From contig OX578147.1 of NCBI GenBank assembly GCA_951213105.1, positions 130,874,822 through 130,938,821 on the forward strand: a stretch of DNA of 64,000 nucleotides, written 5' to 3'. This DNA is from Amaurobius ferox. Lineage: Eukaryota > Arthropoda > Arachnida > Araneae > Amaurobiidae. The notes under the pieces are model-generated. The model saw only the letters and a list, made by a program, of their open reading frames with translations, did no database searches and was not told the DNA's origin. Position 1 is the first letter of the stretch. Every line of letters begins with the position of its first letter. The position numbers and the translations under genes were made by a program. Of this stretch, positions 54,278-64,000 are shown piece after piece.

Positions 54278-56464
54278 CACTAGCAGCATACCCTTTATTC
54301 GTACGGAGTATATATAATACAAAGAAATTTAAAATTCACAATCATGTGCAAATTCCTATAGTATACTAAATGACATTTTAATCAAAGTATTCTGTTACAA
54401 TATTTAATTTAATGCTCCTAAAAAGAAGTTTAAGAATCTCTGTTCTCGCTACACAAAATTATCTTCATAGGGAGATCTGAAGAATAAAACATCCTGGCCC
54501 TTTATGTAAGCAAATTTATCAAAAATACGGAATTGAATAAATATATTCAAAATAAAAGCGTTAAAATTGTATGTGACCAATACTAATTATATACGCGAAT
54601 ATTAGAAGATATAACCTGTATTAGCAGATTACATGTATAAATTGAAAATATCAATAAAAACGTAATCTTTAAACCTGAAGGCAGTAATTTATTCCAATAT
54701 ATGTCAAAATGAATGTGCTAAAATTATATGGGAAAATATACCCGTACTACTTATAATGTCATAGATTAGAAGATATGTCCGGGTATTAGTAGAAGATTAC
54801 CCGTATTACAATATGAGTCTCAAATATCTTTGCCAAAATAAAACAGATGACGTAATAAATTAAAAATATCAATAATCCCCTTAATCTTCTTACCAGAAGA
54901 CCATACTTGATACGAATATTAGATATACCCGTGCATTCCCAGAAGATTACTCGTACAACGTACGATATGTACGTTTCAGCAATTTCTGCCGCAATAAAAC
55001 AATGGCGTAATTACTTGAAAATACCGATAATCTCTGAATAAATAATTCTCGAAAATATCAGTAATAATAATGTTTAAACCTGGAGACCGTAATTGGTATT
55101 ATCCAATTAAAAATGCAATGGCAATGAAATTTATTTTATATACATATCTTCATTATTCAAATCGGAGAAAATAAAAATCGTCTGCGGCATAGACACAGGG
55201 AATTTAAATCCGTTGCTAAGCGACATGATATCATTTGCTTCAAATAAATTGGTGGACAAAATATCATCTGAATAATGCTAACTCTATGGAAGGTTTGGAG
55301 ACATTTTCGTCAATTTAGCGATATTTTAAAACGTCACCAAATTTATCGCCAAGTCCACTTGACTACAAATTGACGAAATATCATCACAATACTATCCCCT
55401 AACAGAACACAATTTATTTCATTTATTTATTGCAATTTTAACAATTTTAAGATATTTTTATGGATTTACAAACATTTTTATCAATTTGGTGACATTTTAA
55501 AAATTCGCTAAATGTGTTAATATAGGTCGGTTGGTCTGATAGATGAATGCTAACGAAACATCATTTCAGTACTCACTTCTAACAAAACAAAATAGATTTC
55601 ATTGATTTAGCACAGCGTCAATCCCAAACAAAGAACCTCCTAAAAAAACAGGTATTTGTCATACCCTATCCCAAACAGTTCGACCCCCCTTTGCAGATAT
55701 TGGCTTCCATGGACGCCAATGCCTGCAAAGGGGGATGGAACTGTTTGGGATAGGGTATGTCAAATATCTGTCTGTTTGGGAGATTCTTCGTTTCGGATTG
55801 ACGCCGTCCCACCCGTAAGCAAAAGGTTAACTGTTTTGCCGAGCAACATGATATATCCTCATAGAATGCTATAAATTAATTAACCATTTTGATTTCTTAA
55901 TACTTTTCATCATTGAGTAAAAGCTTGTGAAAACTAAATAATGGTGACAGATTTTCGATTTAAATTCATGTTTTCAAACAATTCATGATTTCAGAAAGTT
56001 ACTATTTAGCGCAATAATCTGCCACCAAACTCACAGATAAAGTTTTAATTCACCTTCATGTTTGAAACAAACGATTTTCAACCTTTTCGCTTGGAGGAAC
56101 CAGGGCGTTAGAGTGTTGAACTCCTAGGAAAAACTTTCGTTTTTCATTAATATCTCGACAACAACTGGTCTTAGAGACTCGAAACTTGAACTAAATTTAA
56201 GGGCGCCTATTTGAAGTCTACACACAAAATTTCATTCAATTCAGTTCAGCCGTTCCCCGTGATGATGAGACAAACGAATGTTTCGTTTTTTACTAATGTC
56301 TCGAGAACCACTGGTCGTAGGAACTCGAAGCATGGGTTACATTTTAAGTTGGGCTATTTCAAAGCTACCCACAAAATTTCATCAAATTCGGTTCTGCCGT
56401 TCTCCCGTGATGATGGGACAAACAAACAGACAGACAGGCAGATTTTCAATTTTATTTATATAGA
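54278..56464 (+). mobile_element. Family 3 element, long copy with nested palindrome
   Basis: Begins ACTAGCAGCATACCCTTTAT and ends TTTTATTTATATAGAC (2187 bp). It holds repeated (A/G)GATATACCCGT blocks, the AAATCGTCTGCGGCATAGAC and TTGCTAAGCGACATGATATC blocks, a degraded TTGGCGA cluster at 55290-55355, the palindrome at 55615-55804, and two tandem CTCGAGAACCACTGGTCGTAG / GTTCAGCCGTT modules (56140-56420) before a CAGA microsatellite. Confidence 0.65.
55615..55804. repeat. 190-bp near-perfect palindrome
   Basis: GCGTCAATCCCAAACAAAGA at 55615 begins an arm of ~95 nt that pairs with 55710-55804 (GCGTCAATCCGAAACGAAGA on the minus strand). The centre TGGCTTCCATGGACGCCA closes with one mismatch around CCATGG, so there is almost no loop. 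Mismatches are few and scattered over the arms. It is GC-richer than the host element and has no counterpart in the sister copy at 56564-58516, so it looks like an insertion: a foldback MITE or a precursor-type hairpin. Confidence 0.9.
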
Positions 56465-56563
56465 CTAGCAGCATACCCGTCCTTCGTACGGAGTATATAA
56501 TATAAAAAAACTTATAATTCGCAATCATGTGCAAATTCTGATAAAATATTAAATTTATTGCTC
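56465..56563 (+). mobile_element. Family 3 element, 5' end only
   Basis: About 100 bp of the 5' end (AGCAGCATACCCGTCCTTCG, GCAATCATGTGCAAATTCTG) sits between the 3' end of one copy and the 5' end of the next, which suggests head-to-tail joining with internal loss. Confidence 0.65.
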
Positions 56564-58516
56564 ACTAGCAGCATACCCGTTCTTCGTACGGAGTAAATAT
56601 AAAGAAACTTGAAATTCATAATCATGCCCAAATTCTTATAGTATACTAAATGACATGTTTAATCAAAATATTCTGTTAAAATATTTAATATAATGCTCCT
56701 AAAAAGAAGTTTAAGAATCTCTGTTCTCGCTATATAAAATTATCTTCATGGACATATCTGAAGAATAAAACATCTTGGACCCCTTATGTAAGCAAATATA
56801 AAAAAAAATATGGAATTGAATCAATATATGCAAAATAAAAGCGTTAAAATTGTATGGGACCCGTACTAATTATATACGCGAATATTAGAAAATATAACCT
56901 GTATTAGTAGATTACATGTATAAATTGAAAATACCAATAAACCCGTAATCTTTAAATCTGAAGACACTCATTTATTCCGTATGTCAAAATTAAAGTGCTA
57001 AAATTATATGGGAAGATATACACGTACTACTTATAATGTCCGATTATTAGTAGAAGATTACCCGTTTTGCAATATGAGTCACAAATGTTTTTTGGTAAAA
57101 TACAACAGACGACGTAATAAATTGAATATAAAATTAATCCCCTTAATCTTCATACCAGAAGACTGTACTTGATTCCAATATATATGCCAATATATGTCAA
57201 AATATATGCCAATATACCTGTACTACTTATATTCTCGTAGGTTAGAAGATATACCCGTGCATTCCTAGAAGATTACTCGTACAACGTACAATATGCGTGT
57301 GTCAGCAATTTTTGCCGCAATAAAACAATGGCGTAATAACTTAAAAATATCAATAATCCCTGAATCAATAATTCCGGAAAATATCAATAATAATAATGTT
57401 TAAACCTGAAGAGTATAATTGATATTATCCAGTCCAAAATGAAATGGCAATGAAATTTATTTTATATACATATCTTCATTATTCAAATCGGAAAGGGTTT
57501 AATAAAAATCGTCTGCCGCATAAACACATTGGATTTAAATCCGTTGCTAAGCGACATGATATCATTTGCTTCAAATAAATTGGTAGAAAAAATATCGTCT
57601 AAATAGTTATATTTCTATGGAACATTTGGCGACAGTTTCGTCAAATTAGCGACATTTTAAAAAATCGCCAAATTTATCGCCAAGTGGGACTGTAGAACTG
57701 ACAGTTCCACTTTGCGACAAATTGACGAAATATCATCACAATACTATCCCCTAACAAAAAACCATTAATATCATTTATGTAGCGCAATTTTATCAATTTC
57801 AAGATATTTTTATAGATTTGAAAACATTTTTATCAATTTGGTGACATTTTAAAAATTCGCTAAATGTATTACTAAGTAGGATGGTTGGTCTGACAGATAA
57901 ATGCTAACCAAACATCATTTTAGTACTCTCTTCTAACAAAACAAAAAAAAATTTCATTGATATGTAGAAGACCCAAGCCACACGACCAACCCGAAGGTTT
58001 ATGGCAGCTGTTTGTGTGTCGTTTATATCAATTTGGCGACATTTTCGTCAATTTGGCAAAGTTTAGGAAAAGTTGTCAAATTAGCGATATCCCTCCAAAT
58101 TCGTAGCTTTGAATTTGCAGATCTGAATGAAACTTTCTTATCCCGTTTCAATATACTAAATGAAAACACTACAATTGTATTAGAAGATATACCCGCTCTA
58201 CTCTTTTTCTGTTTCAACAATCGGCTATATGAATTTATTGGCTAAACACAATATATGAGTTTAGTAGCTAAATACGATATAAGCTTGAAAACTCTTTGCC
58301 AAAATAAATGAAATTGATGTACGCAGTCAGCAATTAATATAATTAAAAAAAAAATCAAACCGTCCATTCATAAGATATACTTTTATATCCATTTATCCAT
58401 TTATTTATTATTTAAATCGAAAAAAAATAATAAAAACATTAACAAACACATTTAATTTAATTGCGATGTCGAGCAACATGATATATCCTCCTAAAATGTT
58501 AAAATTTATTAACCAC
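56564..58516 (+). mobile_element. Family 3 element, 5' part
   Basis: Begins ACTAGCAGCATACCCGTTCT. It has the GAAGATATACCCGT blocks, AAATCGTCTGCCGCATAAAC, TTGCTAAGCGACATGATATC, a TTGGCGA/TCGCCAA cluster at 57625-57700 and again at 58030-58090, and runs into another copy's 5' end at 58517 without its own CAGA tract or terminal TATATAGA. Confidence 0.6.
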
Positions 58517-59913
58517 TAACAGCACACCCGTTATTCGTACGGAGTGTATAATTTAAAGAAACTTAAAGTTCGCAATCATGTGCAAATTCTGTTAAAATAT
58601 TAAATTTATTGCTCCTAAAGAGAAGTTTAAGAATATATGTTCTCACTATGCAAAATTATCTTCACGATCAGATCTGAAGAATAAAACATCCTGCCCCCTT
58701 TTGTAAGCAAATTTACAGAAGAAAAAATAGGAATTGAATGAATATATGCAACCCCGTACTAATTATATTGTCGCAGATCAGAAAATATGCCAATGTGTTA
58801 GTAGAAGATTACCCGTATTACAATATGCGTCTCAAAAATATTTGCCAAAATAAAAGAGATGACGTAATAAATTGAAAACATCAATAATATCCGTACTCTT
58901 TATACCAGAAGGTCGTAATTGATTCCAATATATGCCAATATATATCAAAACATATGTCAATATACCTGTACTACTTATATTCTCGTAGATTAAAAGATAT
59001 ACACGTGTATTTGTAGAAGATTCGTACAACATACAATATATGAGTTTAAACAATTTTTGTCATAATAAAATAATTGCATAATAACTTAAAAATATCAATA
59101 ATCCTTGAATCAATAATCCCCGAAAATAAAAATAATAATAATTTTTAAACCTGAAGACCGTAATTGATATTATCCAGTCAAAAATGCTATAAGAAAAATC
59201 AAATCGTTCTTTTCTAAAATATATTTTTATATCCATTTATTTATTATTCAAATCGAAAAAATAATTATTAAAATTAACAGACAGATTTAATTTAATTGCG
59301 TTTCTGAGTAACATGATATAAGATAGAATCTTATAACATGTTAAATATGTCATGTCTTATAACATAAACTGCGAAATTAAATAACGATTTTGATTTCTCT
59401 ATACTTCTCATTGTTCCGTAAAAGCTTGTTTTAAATAAACCATGAACCATGGAGATAGATTTCCCCTTTAAATCATGTTTTAAACAATTCATGTTTTCAG
59501 AAAGTGACTAATTAACGCAAAAAATCTCCCATCAAACTCAGAGATTAAATTTTAATTCACTTTCAAACGGTTTTCAAGCTTTTCGTTTGGATAAACCACG
59601 GAGTTAGGGAGTAGAACTCCACGGAAAAAGTTCCGTTTTTCATTAATATCTCGACAACCCCAGGTCTTAGAAACTCGAAACTTGGACAAAATTTATGGGG
59701 GGATATTTTAAGGCTATTCACCAAATTTCATTAAATTCGGTTCAGCCGTTTTCCCGTGATGATGAGACAAACAAAAATTTTGTTTTTTACTAATATCTCG
59801 AGAACCACTGGTCGTAGAAACTCAAAACACGGATATAATTTTAAGTGGGGCTATTTCTGGGCTACCCACAAAATTTCATCAAATTCGGTTCAGCCGTTCT
59901 CCCGTGATGGTGT

Positions 59914-59971
<58 letters not shown>

Positions 59972-59997
59972 TAGATTTTCATTTTTATTTATATAGA
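58517..59997 (+). mobile_element. Family 3 element with (CAGA)n
   Basis: Begins ACTAACAGCACACCCGTTAT and ends TTTTATTTATATAGACTAGC. It has two tandem modules with ATATCTCGACAACCCC / ATATCTCGAGAACCACTGG and AAATTCGGTTCAGCCGTT, then a (CAGA)n tract of about 13 repeats at 59916-59970, the longest of this type here. Confidence 0.65.
59916..59970 (+). repeat. (CAGA)n microsatellite
   Basis: About 13 CAGA units directly after CCGTGATGGTGTGACAAA, at the position where families 1 and 2 carry CA and CAGA tracts. DINE-1/mini-me elements of Drosophila are known to have a (GTCY)n core, which is the same repeat on the other strand. Confidence 0.9.
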
Positions 59998-59999
59998 CT

Positions 60000-61084
60000 A
60001 GCTTCACTATTTTATCGGGGACAATTCTTTAGCAATCACTATTGCAAGCAAATGAACAAAAATTACGATCTCGCTCCGAATCTTAGTAATCCGCTTGCTA
60101 TATAAGCAGCCACGAAATCCGATGTGCACACTAATTACCCAATAATCTATCCCAATAACAGCCCTAAATATACGGCCGCTTAGTAGCTGCACAGCTTGCC
60201 AATCGTCTGCGCCCTAAATAATTGTGTAAATATGTCTAAATCCAAATTACGTACGTGGGCGTATTAGAAATCAAGAATTATGTGTAGTTTGTGCGCGCGC
60301 AGGGTCAGTTAAAAAAGTTAAGAAAATGGAGCTGAGTGTGGCACTAAAAATTGCATATTCAACGGATCAATTGCAGCTGAGATGTTTAAAAATAGAGTGT
60401 AGGAGGCAGGGCGATAGCCTAAATTATAGAGGCTAAAGGAGCTAAATTCTAAATGAAGTTTCCATAATTTACTTATACTAATCAAAACGGTTCGAAAAGT
60501 TAGTGAGTTCACTCCTCTTGGAGTCCCCGGTAAACAATAGATAGATCTCTGTCATGCAGCGTTTAAAATAATCTTGGCAAATGTAATTCCATTCGGTTAA
60601 TGTGCCACAAATAGTCACAAATAATAGTCACATAATCACAAATATACAGACATGTCTTTGAAAATTTGACAGAAATACCTGTAAATACGATGGTATGATT
60701 TTGGACACATCACGCTTTCCCATTACATATACTTTGTAGGGAAAGTAAAAATATCGCTCTAGCAATGAAACACAATTTTACACCGTGAGACTTTTATTTC
60801 AACTTCTGTTCGTTGCATGAGATAATTTAAAAAAAAATTATTGTCCAAATTATCTGAATTTAGGCACATATACAATTTTTAGAGTAGTTTATATTAACCA
60901 TTCTAAAATAAAACTTCTAAACCCGAAGCAATTAAAATAAATCGTATTATCAAATTCAGAAAAATTCTGTTCAAAGTTATATCTGTCATGCATAAATATA
61001 ACGGCTCAATAAACCGCACTTCACAATCTGTATCTTCTTTTATTCATGGGGTATAAAAGCAGATGAAGGGAACCAAAAATTTCG
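60000..61084. other. Unassigned interval with one hairpin remnant
   Basis: At 60008-60215 the minus strand has GCTTATATAGCAAGCGG and a GC-richer downstream stretch that might be an LTR promoter, but no second copy is seen. At 60712-60748 GCTTTCCCATTACAT...GTAGGGAAAGT is an orphan 3' hairpin of the family 2 type. Elsewhere nothing. Confidence 0.4.
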
Positions 61085-61510
61085 TGTCAAATTTTGGCAA
61101 CAGAAGAACCTGCTGCCCTCAATCGATATATCGATATAAGTTCACTTTCAACAAATGACACCGTGACGCCCGGCCAAGAAATCTCCATTCTTGTCGAAGA
61201 CAGCTCCATTAATTCAGATTTTATATGCATGTCATAAAAATCAATTAAGTTCCCTCTAAGTACATAATTGTATTAGATAAGATTCTACTAAAGTAAGGAT
61301 TTTTTTTTCCAAGCGAGTGGATAATAATGTATTGGTAATGTGGAATATGCCGATGACAGTGATAAAAAGTTTTCTGCATATTTTATAGCCTGTAATTTGA
61401 GAAAGATTTTTAGAAATAATTTACGCAATTTTCAATGTTGTTTTTAATGTCTTACGATTGAAAGCAGGGTTTTTTTAATGGGATCATCGAGGTGTTACCT
61501 AAAGGAAAAA
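61085..61510. repeat. Dispersed repeat family R, copy 4
   Basis: Begins with AATTTTGGCAACAGAAGAAC and AATCGATATATCGATAT, then CCATTAATTCAGATTTTATA, GCATGTCATAAAAATCAATT and TAAGTACATAATT. It matches 47870-48250 best. It runs up to the A-run before the family 1 element. Confidence 0.55.
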
Positions 61511-62450
61511 TCTGATGTGGGCAGCACATGACTTTCCTTATATAATGCAATGAATATACTACTTTTACAGTTAAACAAAATGTTATTCTTATAGTAGATA
61601 CTTATATTCTTTCCAACATATTTAATTTTCTTCAATGAGTCGTCATTTTCATTGATTTAACGTCATTTTTATCCATTTGGCAGGAATTTCGTTAATTTGG
61701 CAACATTTAAAAATGTCGCCAAGTTGGCGACATTCCGCTAAATTCGTCGCCAAAATCTCGCCAAGCGTTATGGACGGAGAAATAAGTTATTCTTACAGCG
61801 GATAAATGATTATTGGCGTTCAAATACAAAATTATTACTCAAAGTATCTGTTCTCGTGAATGGAACGAGTTAGATCCACGAGAATGATATTACCCAATTT
61901 ATCGTATGATATTACATATGAAAAGTGAACATGTTTCTTAACAGTAAATATATTTTAATTTATGGAATTATTTGGATAAGTTTATTTGAAAAATATGCAA
62001 TATCTCGAGAACGGTTCTTTCTAGCGTTCTAAAGTTTATGTCAATCGTTTTCAAAGGAAAAATTACGTAAGAAATGGCTATTTGCGCAACTTTATTAAAG
62101 GTTTTGATTTTTTGATGATTTTTTCAAAATTTCACTCGAAAATTTAGGGGATTTCTGAACATTCGATTGCTTATAAAAACAATAGGCTTCCAGTATTCAC
62201 GGATTGTGATTTTTGTACCAAATTTAATTGGAATCGCTCCATTTGTCCGTGAGATATCGTCTCCACAGACTCACTGACACACACACACACACATACTTTC
62301 ACACACACACATACAGACATCACTTTAAAATGTTCGATTGATTCAAAATGTTCAATGATGCTTGAAACGTGCTCTCCCGTCGAAAATTCGAATTCGAATT
62401 TTTGACCCCGTCACAATACTTTCCTTATACATTATGTATATAAGGAAAGT
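61511..62450 (+). mobile_element. (CA)n-cored element, family 1, full length single copy
   Basis: The clearest stand-alone copy on the plus strand, 940 bp. 5' end TCTGATGTGGGCAGCACATG, subterminal ACTTTCCTTATATAATG, TTGGCGA cluster at 61670-61770 with TCGCCAAGTTGGCGA at 61716-61730, AATATCTCGAGAACGG at 61999, AATCGCTCCATTTG, (CA)n at 62276-62315, TCGAAAATTCGA, and hairpin ACTTTCCTTATACATTATG...AAGGAAAGT at 62418-62450. Useful as a reference for the family boundaries. Confidence 0.82.
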
Positions 62451-62860
62451 AAAAATGTAATAAACTGTACGCTTCAAATTTGAGCTATGGGTAAAGTTTT
62501 ACCCAGCTTTTTTCACCGTCAGTTGATACTTTTACTTTATTTTTACTATGTAATATATATATAGAGAATGTATTGTTTAAAACCAAGCTTGTATAAAACC
62601 CAGCTTAACTTCCGGTTTCACAAGATGTTTCAAATAAGTTTTATTGGGTTTAGATATTTTTTAAATCCGCCCAAAAAAAGGCGTGGTTAGTTAAGTCTTG
62701 ATTTTTTGTCATGTCATGTGATTTTCCAAATTAGAAGAACTCTAACCATGTTTAACCGAATTAAAACTAATATAAATGCAAGCAATGTTTTTACTATGAC
62801 TTGATCATACAGAATTTTCAGGACTATAAAATGCCAGCAACACACCTTAACTTATTAATA
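62451..62860. other. Unassigned interval
   Basis: No feature beyond AT-rich sequence and a short (TA)n near 62555. Confidence 0.35.
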
Positions 62861-62864
62861 TCTC

Positions 62865-63200
62865 ATAGTATGCAATAGTGTAGAGAAAATATTGTTTTCA
62901 CAAACATTTTCGAATTCGAGATTTTGACGCCAATGCATGTTTGATGACCTCCTGAACACGTTTTTACTATTTTTGGAGTTCGGTCCGTCTGTCTGTCTGT
63001 CGTCGATTTCTTGAGTACACGATAGCGGCGACAAATGTTTATGGATTTTCACGAAACTTTATATCCAATTTTTATTATAAACGAGTCTAGAACTAGAAAT
63101 AATTTTTTTTTAAATTCAAGCTAAAACTTCGAAATTTTATACTTTTTAACTTGGCAGCATAGGACAAAATTTAACACAATCATGAATAAAAGGATTTATT
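62865..63200 (-). mobile_element. Fourth microsatellite-cored element, diverged
   Basis: On the plus strand it runs: degraded hairpin (ATCTCATAGTATGCAATAGT), AATATTG, TTTTCGAATTCGAGATTTTG, CCTCCTGAACACGTT, TCCGTCTGTCTGTCTGTCG, ACGATAGCGGCGACAAATG, TTCACGAAACTTTATATCCA. This is the module order of family 1 on its minus strand with a GTCT core. Ends are uncertain. Confidence 0.5.
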
Positions 63201-63878
63201 TATGGTTCAATTATTCCGAGGCTTAATAGTTTCCATCATCGTTGCGAAAAATAGCGTTTATACACTGCTTTTTGTTTGTGGCGTCATTAGCTCCCTTGGG
63301 GGCCAAGTTACCCCTCAAGGGGGAGAGGGGTACAATTTCAAGTATGGTATTAACCGAAATAGTTTTTCAAATTCTTTAAAGTGAAGGGTATTACTCTACA
63401 ATTGTAATCATTTAACCCACGATACTGATTTTCGAAACATTTTCATATGAAATTTGAAAAAAAATAAAAACGATATACAAACTACTGAAAATGGATTGTG
63501 ATGTGAGAAAGTTGTTTTGAATCATTGTCCAGTTAATTTTTATTTGTAATCAAATATTGTGTGGAACACTAACTTTTTGCTTACAAAGAACATACTGACT
63601 TTTACTTTTGACTTGAACTTTTACTTTTGAAACAGTGTTATCTATGGGAAAATCAGTGCATCACGATCGCAGCAAATGACTATTTTTTTATGTTTCGAAT
63701 ATGCTGGCGATGTAATCAACTAGTTGTGGTAGCGTTGCGAGGGGCCACTTTCGTAGCAGTCTATGAGATAGAGCATATGCAGAATCTTCTATGATATATA
63801 AGATTCTGCTCCATGATATTGAAATGAATATATACACACCTTTAATTTATTTTCGTGTTCCCGTAGCAATAAAAAAAA
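63201..63878. other. Unassigned interval
   Basis: A 60-codon frame at 63202-63384 has no motif. CTCCCTTGGGGGCCAAG and CCCCTCAAGGGGGAG (63291-63325) form an imperfect GC-rich stem similar to a C/G-rich patch at 11890. TTTTACTTTTGA is repeated at 63600 and 63618. Confidence 0.35.
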
Positions 63879-64000
63879 TCTGATCTAGGCAATACATGAC
63901 TTTCCTTATATAATGCAATGAATTTACTACTTTTACAGTTAGAAAAAATGTTATTATTACAGTAGATACTTATATTTTTTTCAAGATATTGAATTCTCTT
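63879..64000 (+). mobile_element. (CA)n-cored element, family 1, cut by window end
   Basis: The 5' end TCTGATCTAGGCAATACATG follows eight A residues, then ACTTTCCTTATATAATGC and GTAGATACTTATATT as in other copies. It is truncated by the window. Confidence 0.75.

Overview
The window looks like AT-rich, repeat-dominated eukaryotic DNA, most likely from an arthropod and plausibly an arachnid. The reasons are the mix of Tc1, mariner, I/R1-type LINE, tRNA-SINE and microsatellite-cored repeats, plus an 18S rRNA fragment of animal type; the arachnid reading is an inference from memory of 18S sequences. I find no intact host protein-coding gene. Almost every long open frame is read through a repeat (for example the His-Thr or Cys-Val runs are (CA)n/(TG)n). 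The only protein-like signals are decayed transposases, a LINE RNase H remnant and one pair of short membrane-segment frames. Layout: 1-7.0 kb holds two near-identical ~3.6 kb blocks, each a head-to-tail array of ~0.9 kb (CA)n-cored elements followed by a related (CAGA)n-cored element. 7-12 kb has tRNA-derived SINEs, more copies of the (CA)n element in inverse orientation, and an LTR. 12-16.3 kb has two inverted MITEs, a ~2 kb satellite built from palindromes, and a two-unit tandem repeat. 16.5-26 kb has another (CA)n element, a LINE remnant, the two membrane-segment frames, two Tc1 elements and a tRNA-SINE. 26-36 kb is mostly unassigned AT-rich DNA with a GTCAC-rich block, a MITE with an 8-bp duplication, and an LTR split by a ~2 kb inverted-repeat element. 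36-39.6 kb carries (CA)n elements and remnants. 39.9-41.6 kb is a mariner with nested SINEs. 42-50.5 kb has tandem repeats, 5S-derived SINEs with clean target-site duplications, a 5' 18S rRNA fragment, and a foldback element with ~280-bp inverted ends. 52-60 kb is built from several copies of a (CAGA)n-cored family, with a 190-bp near-perfect palindrome. 61-64 kb returns to (CA)n elements. How the parts relate: three separate microsatellite-cored families share the same order of modules (a CTCGAGAACGG block, a tract matching AAATTCGGTCCA, a CA or CAGA microsatellite, a CGTTTCAAG/TCGAAAACTCGA block, and in two families a terminal hairpin). This layout resembles the non-autonomous Helitron/Helentron elements known as DINE-1 or HINE; no Rep/helicase gene is present here, so the assignment rests on structure. 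SINEs with 5S rRNA heads have inserted by target-primed retrotransposition, shown by 12-17 bp duplications, into older tRNA-SINE and mariner copies, which gives a relative age order.
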